Below, in pieces: positions 1 through 5,348 of a stretch of DNA of 9,450 nucleotides. The notes beneath the pieces were generated by a model that saw only the letters and a list, made by a program, of their open reading frames with translations, had not been told where the DNA came from and searched no databases. This DNA comes from an uncultured Rhodospirillales bacterium (GTDB taxonomy: Bacteria; Pseudomonadota; Alphaproteobacteria; Rhodospirillales; 2-02-FULL-58-16), in NCBI GenBank assembly GCA_913053795.1, contig CAJXGZ010000071.1:1-9450 (forward strand). Direction: 5' to 3'. The translations under genes were made by a program, and so were the position numbers. Position 1 is the first letter of the stretch. Each line of letters starts with the position of its first letter.

Positions 1-2
1 TA

Positions 3-1289
3 CTATAAAGTTAAAAACCAATTGAATATAACTTTGTAAAATTTTAATAATGAAGATAGCTCTATAGCTGGCTTTAGGAATGCCCTATCACTCCATTTCA
101 CCTCCAATGCATAAGCGGGGTTCTGAGTGCCAGCGTGTAAAATAACATAATCAACTTCACCGGATTTCCAGCGGGCGTAATACGTAAATTTAAATGAAAG
201 ACCATGGGCCAACTGGCTGGCAATTGCCGTTTCCGTCATTAGTCCCATGGCTGGGTCATCCGGTCCGATGGCGCCAAACAGGGCGGTGCGAAGGCAGGGA
301 TTGGCAAGATAGACTTTGAAATGACTTAATCTTTTTAAGCGCCGGGCGTTCTGGTCCACCCGGTATAGCCTACGGATCAAGAACGCAGCCTCTAGATAAT
401 CCAGATATTTTTTCAGGGTATTCTTGGCGACATTCGATGATTTGGATAATTCATCAATGCTGATTTCCTGGCCTGTATTATAGGCTAGGGTGGTGAACAG
501 GCGGTTTAGCTCCTGGGGGTCGCTGATGCCGTAAAGGCTGGGCAGGTCGCGCAGTAGAACCTTATCGATAATGTCATCGGCCACATAGCGCTCCATTCCC
601 TCGCGCACGTCTTCTTTCAGCACGGCTTCGGGAAAGCCGCCGAAGTTCAGGTAGTGAATAAATTCGTTGTTCAATGCATTGATGTCTTTAGCGTTTAATT
701 TTTCATCAAACAACTCATCCTCAACCCCTCGAAATCTTAGAAACTCAGCAAAGGTCAGGGGCGGCAGGATGAAATCCGTAAAGCGTCCGGCGCCGGATTC
801 ACGGCTTTTCATTTTAAGGGCGGCGGCGGCCGAGCCGGAGGCGCAAAACTCAACGGAATGATAGGAATCCACCAGGGACTTTAGGTGAATCTCCCAATCC
901 TTGTGGTACTGGATTTCGTCGTAGAAGACGTAGAGCTTTGAATCCCGATTGTGACGGTGCAGCTCCATAAAAAAAGTGAGCAGCTTTTCAAGCCAAACGC
1001 CTGTGTAGATGGGGGTGTCTATGGACATATAAAGGATATTCCGGGCCGGGACCTTCTTGTCCAATAGTCTTTGGACGGCTTGGTGGATCATCACCGTCTT
1101 GCCGACGCGGCGCGGCCCCATCATGACCACCGCCCGCCGCACGTCCGTTTCGGCCAGCAATTTGTAGAAACCGTCGAAATAGGCGCGGCGTGGCAAATCG
1201 GTAAAGCGACGGTCAGCCTTGCCTGTTTCCCACCATGGATTATCCAAAGCGAGGCGTTTTTTGACTTCAATTTCAGTAACTTGCTGCAT
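3..1289 (-). CDS. AAA-family ATPase with DUF4143-type C-terminal region
   Basis: Numbered from the in-frame TTG at 1307, the protein has a Walker A motif GPRRVGKT (residues 64-71), a hydrophobic Walker B ending YDEIQ (129-133) and an ESGAGR segment (170-175) typical of the AAA_14/DUF4143 ATPases. A helix-turn-helix-like stretch (about 285-320, IDELSKSSNVAKNTLKKYL) follows. Near the C terminus GEVDYV and then EVKW resemble a PD-(D/E)XK nuclease core. The family is widespread and variable, and its cellular role is largely unknown. I chose ATG 1289 because TTG 1307 lies inside the proximal operator, about ten bases after the predicted transcription start. Neither start has a good Shine-Dalgarno, and TTG would add six residues. 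The last ten or so residues are hydrophobic and encoded by very AT-rich DNA, so the end may be shortened or altered. GC is visibly lower than in the neighbours, consistent with transfer. Family assignment is firm; function is not. Confidence 0.88.
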   Translation of the reverse strand: MQQVTEIEVKKRLALDNPWWETGKADRRFTDLPRRAYFDGFYKLLAETDVRRAVVMMGPRRVGKTVMIHQAVQRLLDKKVPARNILYMSIDTPIYTGVWLEKLLTFFMELHRHNRDSKLYVFYDEIQYHKDWEIHLKSLVDSYHSVEFCASGSAAAALKMKSRESGAGRFTDFILPPLTFAEFLRFRGVEDELFDEKLNAKDINALNNEFIHYLNFGGFPEAVLKEDVREGMERYVADDIIDKVLLRDLPSLYGISDPQELNRLFTTLAYNTGQEISIDELSKSSNVAKNTLKKYLDYLEAAFLIRRLYRVDQNARRLKRLSHFKVYLANPCLRTALFGAIGPDDPAMGLMTETAIASQLAHGLSFKFTYYARWKSGEVDYVILHAGTQNPAYALEVKWSDRAFLKPAIELSSLLKFYKVIFNWFLTL

Positions 1290-1297
1290 GTCTACAG

Positions 1298-1321
1298 TTT
1301 CAATCAATCATTTGACCGAAA
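1298..1321 (-). promoter_or_regulatory. Operator-like palindrome 1, over the predicted transcription start
   Basis: On the minus strand this reads TTTCGGTCAA-ATGA-TTGATTGAAA: two 10-bp arms that pair at 8 of 10 positions around a 4-base centre. It matches the second copy at 1344-1367 at 19 of 24 positions, with three of the five differences in the centre. It covers the predicted start site and the TTG at 1307, where a bound repressor would block initiation. The binding protein is unknown. The ATPase's own helix-turn-helix segment is one candidate. Confidence 0.5.
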
Positions 1322-1324
1322 TAA

Positions 1325-1353
1325 AATATAGCAGCGCATTCAGTTTCAGTCAA
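1325..1353 (-). promoter_or_regulatory. Sigma70-type promoter of the AAA ATPase gene
   Basis: On the minus strand a -35 box TTGACT (1348-1353) is followed by exactly 17 bases and a -10 box TATATT (1325-1330). Each matches consensus at five of six positions. Transcription would start near 1318, giving a leader of only about 30 nt before ATG 1289. The -35 lies inside the distal copy of a repeated palindrome, and the other copy begins just after the -10. Confidence 0.6.
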
Positions 1354-1367
1354 CAAATTGATCGAAA
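1344..1367 (-). promoter_or_regulatory. Operator-like palindrome 2, over the -35 box
   Basis: The minus strand reads TTTCGATCAA-TTTG-TTGACTGAAA, the same design as the copy at 1298-1321, with arms pairing at 8 of 10 positions. The -35 hexamer TTGACT forms part of the right arm. The two palindromes are 46 bp apart centre to centre. Confidence 0.5.
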
Positions 1368-1383
1368 TTGTTTTTATCGGGTT

Positions 1384-1430
1384 CCAAGGGCCGTCGGCCC
1401 TTGGCGGGGATCGAAGGGGCGGCGCCCCTT
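1384..1430. repeat. Two adjacent perfect GC-rich hairpins
   Basis: The first is CCAAGGGCC-GTC-GGCCCTTGG (1384-1404, 9-bp stem). The second is AAGGGGC-GGC-GCCCCTT (1414-1430, 7-bp stem). They lie between the end of udg and the ATPase promoter, so on the minus strand they could slow or end udg transcription, but neither is followed by a proper U-run. The style resembles the intergenic palindromic repeats common in GC-rich alphaproteobacteria. The rest of 1368-1463 holds nothing else I can identify. Confidence 0.55.
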
Positions 1431-1463
1431 GTTTCTCTCGGCAACGGAACAACCAATGCTCCA

Positions 1464-2045
1464 TCAATCCAGCAATTCCCGCACCCGTTTTTTCAATTCA
1501 GGAATGGTTTCGTTTTCGAACCAAGGATTCTTTTTCAGCCAGCCCGTGTTGCGCCAGCTTGGGTGGGGCAAAACCATGTATTGGGGCGAATAGCCGCGCC
1601 AGGCCCGGACCGTTTCGGTCATCGTCTTTTTGCGCGAAGGCCCCAGATAAAATTTCTGGGCGTAAGAGCCCACCAACAAGGTCAATTCGATGTTGGTCAG
1701 CATCTTTCGCACCCGCCCGTGCCAGAGGGGGGCGCATTCCGGCCTCGGAGGCAGGTCGCCGCCGTGCTTATCGTGCCCCGGGAAGCACAGCCCCATGGGC
1801 ATGACGGCGAGGCGCGAGACGTCATAAAAAGCCTCCCGGTCGAGGCCCAGCCAGTCCCGAAGCCGGTCGCCCGAGGGATCGTTCCAGGGAATCCCCGTTG
1901 CGTGCACCCGCGTCCCCGGCGCCTGCCCGACGATCAGCAGCCGCGACGTCGCCGAGGCGCTGAGGACGGGACGGGGCTCGATGCGCTCAGCGCAAACCCG
2001 GCAAGCGCGGGCTTTGCTGAGCAGGGTTTCGAGGGGGGCGTCCAT
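1464..2045 (-). CDS. Uracil-DNA glycosylase family protein, family-4-like with probable [4Fe-4S] cluster
   Basis: This enzyme would remove uracil or related damaged bases from DNA, the first step of base excision repair. The 193-residue protein has GQAPG at 40-44, where family 4 enzymes have GEAPG, then GIPWNDPSGDRLRDWLG (51-67), where family 4 has the G-x-PF-x-G-x-AG-x-x-L segment. LPHPSWRN (159-166) holds the HPS motif. Cysteines 15, 18, 87 and 104 reproduce the Cys-X2-Cys...Cys-X(14-17)-Cys arrangement that binds an iron-sulfur cluster in family 4. The Gln in GQAPG and the altered second motif suggest a divergent subfamily, so base specificity cannot be predicted. ATG 2045 is 11 nt after the vapC stop with a G-rich stretch just upstream, so it is probably cotranscribed with vapBC. 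Confidence 0.85.
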   Translation of the reverse strand: MDAPLETLLSKARACRVCAERIEPRPVLSASATSRLLIVGQAPGTRVHATGIPWNDPSGDRLRDWLGLDREAFYDVSRLAVMPMGLCFPGHDKHGGDLPPRPECAPLWHGRVRKMLTNIELTLLVGSYAQKFYLGPSRKKTMTETVRAWRGYSPQYMVLPHPSWRNTGWLKKNPWFENETIPELKKRVRELLD

Positions 2046-2056
2046 TTATCCCCCAT

Positions 2057-2455
2057 TTATCCGATAATCGCCGGTTTGATGTCTGTGTGGGAGAAGCCTT
2101 CGCCCTTGAACAGCAGGGGTTCGCCCATGGATTTGGCGAGGGCGTAGGCGGCGCAGTCGCTAAAGGTCAATTTTGCCGGATGGTCCGAGTCCTTGCCGAA
2201 GGCCTCATAGGCCCTGTGCGCCAGCACCGCCTGTTCTTCGTCGAAGGGGATGATTTTGATGTCGGCCTTCAAAAGCAAAAGCTCGAATTCCCTGAGCATG
2301 GACTCCATGAACTTGCGCCCGAGCGCGATTCGGCATTCGTAGACATTGAGGGCCGACATGCTGCGTTCGCTGAAGTTCACGATGGTCATTCTGATCCGCC
2401 GCGCCTCGGGCTCGTTGACGAGAAATGCAATAACCGCGGAGGCGTCAATGACCAT
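2057..2455 (-). CDS. vapC: VapC-type PIN-domain ribonuclease toxin
   Basis: The 132-residue protein begins MVIDASAVIAFLVNEPEA, the usual start of VapC toxins, which are Mg2+-dependent ribonucleases that cut tRNA or other RNA when freed from VapB. Conserved acidic residues are visible: Asp4, Glu40 (NVYE) and Asp100 (FSDCAAYALA). The C-terminal LLFKGEGFSHTDI (114-126) matches the usual LLFKG-x-DF-x-x-TDI, but the Asp before Phe, normally the fourth metal-site acid, is Gly120. Glu119 or Asp125 might compensate, or activity may be reduced. The ATG at 2455 shares one base with the vapB stop (TGATG), typical of translationally coupled toxin-antitoxin pairs. Confidence 0.88.
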   Translation of the reverse strand: MVIDASAVIAFLVNEPEARRIRMTIVNFSERSMSALNVYECRIALGRKFMESMLREFELLLLKADIKIIPFDEEQAVLAHRAYEAFGKDSDHPAKLTFSDCAAYALAKSMGEPLLFKGEGFSHTDIKPAIIG

Positions 2456-2688
2456 CAGCCGAGGATTTCATCAATGGGCCTGTGGTCACGGCAAGGAATG
2501 CGCGACGCCCGCTCCTGAATGGCCCGAAGCTCTTCACGAAGGGCGGACGTCTTCTTGTTCTTGCGCCGGCAGCGCTCAAGGCGCTCTGAAAGCGCCCGGG
2601 TGATGGCCTTGGTCAGGCTTTCGCCGGTCTCCTCCGCCAGCTCCCGCGCCAGCCGGTCGGCCTCCTCGGATTTAATGCTTAGGGCCAT
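2455..2688 (-). CDS. vapB: VapB-type antitoxin (PSK/Rv0623-like transcription factor)
   Basis: The 77-residue protein begins MALSIKSEEADRLARELAEE, with TGESLTKAITRALSERLE following: the ribbon-helix-helix-like N-terminal half of the Rv0623/VapB antitoxins. A charged C-terminal part (about 45-77), ending RDHRPIDEILG, would wrap around VapC. Members neutralise the partner toxin and repress their own promoter as the VapBC complex. GGAAAA precedes the ATG at 2688. The stop overlaps the vapC start by one base. An inverted repeat and a consensus -10 lie directly upstream, fitting autoregulation. Confidence 0.88.
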   Translation of the reverse strand: MALSIKSEEADRLARELAEETGESLTKAITRALSERLERCRRKNKKTSALREELRAIQERASRIPCRDHRPIDEILG

Positions 2689-2698
2689 TTTTCCATCT

Positions 2699-2746
2699 TT
2701 CTATAAGATTGGGTGGAATTATAGAATACTAGGCCAAAAAAAGCAA
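2699..2746 (-). promoter_or_regulatory. vapBC promoter with overlapping inverted-repeat operator
   Basis: On the minus strand a perfect TATAAT -10 (2718-2723) lies 17 bases after TTGCTT (2741-2746), a weak -35. A perfect 8-bp inverted repeat, TTCTATAA (2719-2726) and TTATAGAA (2699-2706) with a 12-nt spacer, overlaps the -10 and covers the expected start site. VapBC complexes usually bind such repeats at their own promoters. The repeat ends ten bases before the vapB ATG. Confidence 0.6.
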
Positions 2747-2757
2747 GCGACGCCGTC

Positions 2758-3477
2758 TCACCACCCTTTTTCCAGCACCCGTTGGACGAAGGCGGGGACG
2801 ATTTCTGAGGCCTGGCCGTAAATGGTTTCGGCGAATTGGGCGGACCCTTCGGAGGGCTCCAGGTTGAGCTCCACGGTGTGGGCGTCGGTGGTCATGCGCA
2901 CGTGCTGGACGAAGCCCGCCGCCGGGTAAACGTTTCCCGACGTGCCGATGGAGACGAACAGGCCGCAAAGCTCCAGGGCCTGATGAATTTCCTCCATGTA
3001 AATGGGCATTTCGCCGAACCACACCACATGGGGCCTGAGGCCCCCCGTGCGTGCGCAGGTCTGGCATTCCATGGAAACGTCGAGATCGTCCGCCCACGCA
3101 AAAACGTCGCCGCAGTGGGCGCACCTGGCTTTCATGAGCTCGCCGTGCATGTGCAGCACGTTGGCGCCTCCCGCCGCTTCGTGGAGGTTATCCACGTTTT
3201 GGGTGACCACCAGCACCCGGCCGGGCCATTCCGCCTCCAGGCGGGCCAGAGCCTTGTGTCCGGCGTTGGGCTTGACGCCGCTCATTCCCAGGGCGTTTCG
3301 CCGCATGTTGTAGAAGTCGTGGACGCGGCCGGGATCGCGGGCGAAGGCCTCGGGCGTCGCCACGTCCTCAATGCGAACCTTGGACCAGATTCCGTCTTCG
3401 TCGCGGAAGGTGTCGAGGCCGGATTCCTTGGAGATGCCGGCGCCGGTCAGCACAACGATGTTTTGATTTGGATTCAG
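2758..3477 (-). CDS. cobB: CobB-like NAD-dependent protein deacylase (sirtuin)
   Basis: Sirtuins remove acyl groups from lysine using NAD+, giving nicotinamide and O-acyl-ADP-ribose. From the chosen start the protein is 239 residues, normal for bacterial sirtuins. NAD-binding GAGIS (12-16), TQNVDN (92-97), catalytic His111 in HMHGEL, GTSGNVYPAAGF (178-189) and zinc ligands Cys119, 122, 138 and 141 are all present. Tyr56 and Arg59 (FYNMRR) match the Tyr-x-x-Arg pair that lets CobB/SIRT5-type enzymes accept succinyl or malonyl groups, so a deacylase with desuccinylase ability is likely. The open frame runs to an ATG at 3648, but those 57 extra codons translate palindromic repeats. A strong AAGGAG (3486-3491) instead points to CTG 3477, just before the Rossmann fold. 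It diverges from the phosphatase/kinase pair. Confidence 0.92.
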   Translation of the reverse strand: MNPNQNIVVLTGAGISKESGLDTFRDEDGIWSKVRIEDVATPEAFARDPGRVHDFYNMRRNALGMSGVKPNAGHKALARLEAEWPGRVLVVTQNVDNLHEAAGGANVLHMHGELMKARCAHCGDVFAWADDLDVSMECQTCARTGGLRPHVVWFGEMPIYMEEIHQALELCGLFVSIGTSGNVYPAAGFVQHVRMTTDAHTVELNLEPSEGSAQFAETIYGQASEIVPAFVQRVLEKGW

Positions 3478-3491
3478 GATCGCGACTCCTT
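3475..3491 (-). promoter_or_regulatory. Ribosome-binding site pointing to a CTG start for the sirtuin
   Basis: The minus strand reads AAGGAG (3486-3491), eight bases, then CTG (3475-3477). No ATG, GTG or TTG lies at a suitable distance. ATC at 3478-3480 is the only other near-cognate codon and is less well spaced. Initiation here gives MNPNQNIVVLTGAGIS, which fits the start of the family. Confidence 0.5.
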
Positions 3492-3618
3492 TTTTTGGCG
3501 GCTTCGCCGCCTTATTGCGTTCAAGCGCCACGCAGGCTGCGCTCCCGCTTGCCCGGCGGCGTTGCCGCCATTTTACATTCACGCTCCGTTTTATTTGGCG
3601 GCTCCCCTTGCCCCGCGG
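3490..3618. repeat. Intergenic palindromic repeat cluster
   Basis: Two hairpins of the same form, GGCGGC-TTC-GCCGCC (3497-3511) and GGCGGC-GTT-GCCGCC (3555-3569), lie 58 bp apart. An imperfect direct repeat, CTCCCGCTTGCCCGGCGGC (about 3542-3560) and CTCCCCTTGCCCCGCGGC (about 3601-3618), recurs about 59 bp apart. On the minus strand the first hairpin contains GCGAAGC, known as an unusually stable mini-hairpin. The cluster fills the region between the two divergent genes and looks like a REP-type element. Confidence 0.5.
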
Positions 3619-3636
3619 CTCCAGGGCCATGATAAT
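3608..3636 (+). promoter_or_regulatory. Candidate promoter of the phosphatase-kinase pair
   Basis: TTGCCC (3608-3613, four of six matches), a 17-base spacer and GATAAT (3631-3636, five of six) lie 27 bases before the ATG at 3664. The -35 sits in the palindromic repeat cluster. The match is reasonable but occurs in GC-rich sequence, so it is only a candidate. Confidence 0.35.
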
Positions 3637-3663
3637 CCGGAAAACCACTGTTCTGTACTAGCT

Positions 3664-4152
3664 ATGGAGATCGCCTTGGTCAACGTTCTGTTCGTCTGTT
3701 TGGGCAACATCTGCCGCTCGCCCAGCGCCGAAGGGGTGTTCAGCGCCCTGGCGGCGCGCGAGGGGCTCAGCGGCGTTATCGGCGTCGATTCGGCGGGGAC
3801 CGCCGCCTATCATGCGGGCGAGCCTCCCGACCGCCGGGCCCAGGAGGCGGCGCTCCGTCGCGGCGTTGATCTCAGCCGTCAGTGCGCCCGCAAGGCGGCG
3901 TCAAGCGATTTCGCCAAATTCGACTACGTGATGGCCATGGACCGGGAGAACCACCGCAACCTGCAAGCCATTTGCCCGGCCGGACAGGAGCATAAACTGT
4001 TCATGTTCCTTGATTTCGCGCCCGAGTCGGGCCACAGGGACGTGCCCGACCCCTACTATGGCGGCGGACAGGGCTTCGAGATGGTTCTCAATTTGATTGA
4101 GGAGGCGTCGGCCGGTCTGCTTCGGCATATCCGTGAAAAACACGGTCTTTAG
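3664..4152 (+). CDS. Low-molecular-weight protein-tyrosine-phosphatase family protein
   Basis: The 162-residue protein has the family P-loop VCLGNICRSP (11-20), with nucleophile Cys12 and Arg18, and the general acid Asp129 in DPYY (129-132); length is normal. The family hydrolyses phosphotyrosine, but some members act on phosphorylated sugar-amine adducts. The next gene, 2 nt away, is a fructosamine-kinase homologue. That order is recorded in several distant bacteria, where the phosphatase is proposed to dephosphorylate protein-bound ribulosamine 5-phosphate before the kinase acts. A deglycation role is therefore inferred from context; signalling phosphatase is the alternative. The start is uncertain: ATG 3664 lacks a Shine-Dalgarno, while TTG 3676 has GGAG six bases upstream, would remove four residues and keeps every motif. 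Confidence 0.92.
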   Translation: MEIALVNVLFVCLGNICRSPSAEGVFSALAAREGLSGVIGVDSAGTAAYHAGEPPDRRAQEAALRRGVDLSRQCARKAASSDFAKFDYVMAMDRENHRNLQAICPAGQEHKLFMFLDFAPESGHRDVPDPYYGGGQGFEMVLNLIEEASAGLLRHIREKHGL

Positions 4153-4154
4153 AC

Positions 4155-5009
4155 ATGCGCGGGGACCTTGAAAGCAAGATCGAAAAGGCGGCGGGCGCAA
4201 GACCCGTCCGATTCGCCGCCATGGGCGGCGGCTGCATCGCCGACGTCAAGCGGGTGGATTTGGCGGACGGCCGGGAGCTGGTGGCGAAACTGGGCGGCCA
4301 AGGCAGCGGCCTCGGCCTGGAAGGGATCATGCTTGCTTATCTGGCGGAGCATTCGCGGCTGCCGGTTCCTGAGGTCCTGCATGCGGACGATGAATTGCTG
4401 CTGATGACCTGTCTTGAGGCCGGGGGCGGGCTTGGGGCTCAGGTTCAGGTCGACGCCGCCGAGCTTGTGGCCGGCCTGCATGGCGTCCATGCCGAAAAAT
4501 TCGGTTTTGAGCGGGACACGGTCATCGGCGGCCTCAGCCAGCCCAATCCGTGGACCACCGGCTGGCTTGAGTTTTTCCGCGATCACAGGCTGCTCTACAT
4601 GGGCGGACAGGCCCGGGAGTCGGGGCGGCTGCCCGGGAAAACCCTGGACCGTTTGGAGACCTTGGCCGGGCGGCTGGAACGCTGGATCGACGGCGGTTGC
4701 AAGCCGTCGCTGATTCACGGCGACATGTGGACGGGCAACGTGCTGAGCGACGGCCGTAAGATCACGGGTTTCGTCGACCCCGCCGTCTATTACGCCGATC
4801 CCGAGATTGAACTGGCCTTCACCACCCTGTTCGGAACCTTCGGCGATGCGTTTTTCAGCCGCTACAACGAAATCCGCCCCATCAAGCCCGGCTTTTTCGA
4901 GGCCCGCCGGGATCTTTACAATCTCTATCCCCTGCTGGTGCATGTGCGCCTGTTCGGCGGCCACTACGTCGGCTCGGTGGAGCGCTCGCTCAGCCAATTT
5001 GGTGTTTGA
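4155..5009 (+). CDS. Fructosamine/ketosamine-3-kinase family protein
   Basis: These kinases phosphorylate the third carbon of a ketosamine on lysine, making the adduct unstable so that the amine is regenerated. Characterised bacterial members act mainly on ribulosamines and erythrulosamines. The 284-residue protein has a glycine-rich loop (GGGCIADVKRVDL, 24-36), a probable ATP-binding Lys45 and the family segment DTVIGGLSQPNPW (121-133). Catalytic LIHGDMWTGN (187-196, Asp190) and metal-binding GFVDPAVYYADPEIELA (205-221, Asp208) follow. Length is typical. The ATG lies 2 nt after the phosphatase stop with no Shine-Dalgarno of its own, so translation is probably coupled. The choline/aminoglycoside kinase superfamily is the broader alternative, but the motifs favour this family. 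Confidence 0.9.
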   Translation: MRGDLESKIEKAAGARPVRFAAMGGGCIADVKRVDLADGRELVAKLGGQGSGLGLEGIMLAYLAEHSRLPVPEVLHADDELLLMTCLEAGGGLGAQVQVDAAELVAGLHGVHAEKFGFERDTVIGGLSQPNPWTTGWLEFFRDHRLLYMGGQARESGRLPGKTLDRLETLAGRLERWIDGGCKPSLIHGDMWTGNVLSDGRKITGFVDPAVYYADPEIELAFTTLFGTFGDAFFSRYNEIRPIKPGFFEARRDLYNLYPLLVHVRLFGGHYVGSVERSLSQFGV

Positions 5010-5348
5010 TTCCGGCCGCCAAGCCAAACAGACCGGTTGGCATCAAATATTTTTGTTTCGCCTACGTGGCGGTCAATGTGATTCTAAAATCAAGGACAAC
5101 GGGACGTTTGTTCAGAGACTGAAAGAAGCGCAGGCGCCGCTGGAAAACCTCTCGGCATCGAAACGAAATGTGGGTCAAGATTAGTGCGGCTCGAAGCGCG
5201 GATCATTTAAAAAGCTTGTTTGATTAGCGTTCATGGGGGCGCAACCGGTTACGAAAGGAGTTATTTGAAGCCGAAAAGACAGTGTTGGCCGCCCCATGCG
5301 GCGGCGCCGCCGCCAGCAAAACCGTAATTCCGTTATTCCAGTGGCCCG
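5010..5348. other. Intergenic stretch without a convincing gene
   Basis: A weak stem GCCAA/TTGGC followed by ATTTTTGTTT (about 5023-5060) may end the kinase transcript. An open frame in 5085-5184 ends RLKEAQAPLENLSASKR and then a stop, and may be a coding remnant. AAAGGAG (5254-5260) is a perfect ribosome-binding site four bases before TTG 5265, which opens only a 20-codon proline/alanine-rich frame to TAA 5325-5327. A perfect 16-bp palindrome GCGGCGGCGCCGCCGC lies at 5298-5313. Nothing here is assigned as a gene. Confidence 0.5.

Noticed and set aside
3496..3511. Hairpin with adjacent T-run as an intrinsic terminator
   Set aside because: The T-run lies before the hairpin on the plus strand and becomes an A-run after it on the minus strand, so neither direction has terminator layout.
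3490..3569. CRISPR-like array from the repeated GGCGGC/GCCGCC hairpins
   Set aside because: There are only two short palindromes with dissimilar flanks and no third copy at regular spacing.
2836..3663. Long plus-strand open frame running into the phosphatase gene
   Set aside because: It is antisense to the sirtuin gene. The phosphatase family start fits 3664-3676, so the upstream part is only an open frame in GC-rich DNA.
4149..5027. 292-codon minus-strand frame opposite the kinase gene
   Set aside because: The plus strand carries the full set of ketosamine-kinase motifs, and the antisense translation shows no family feature.
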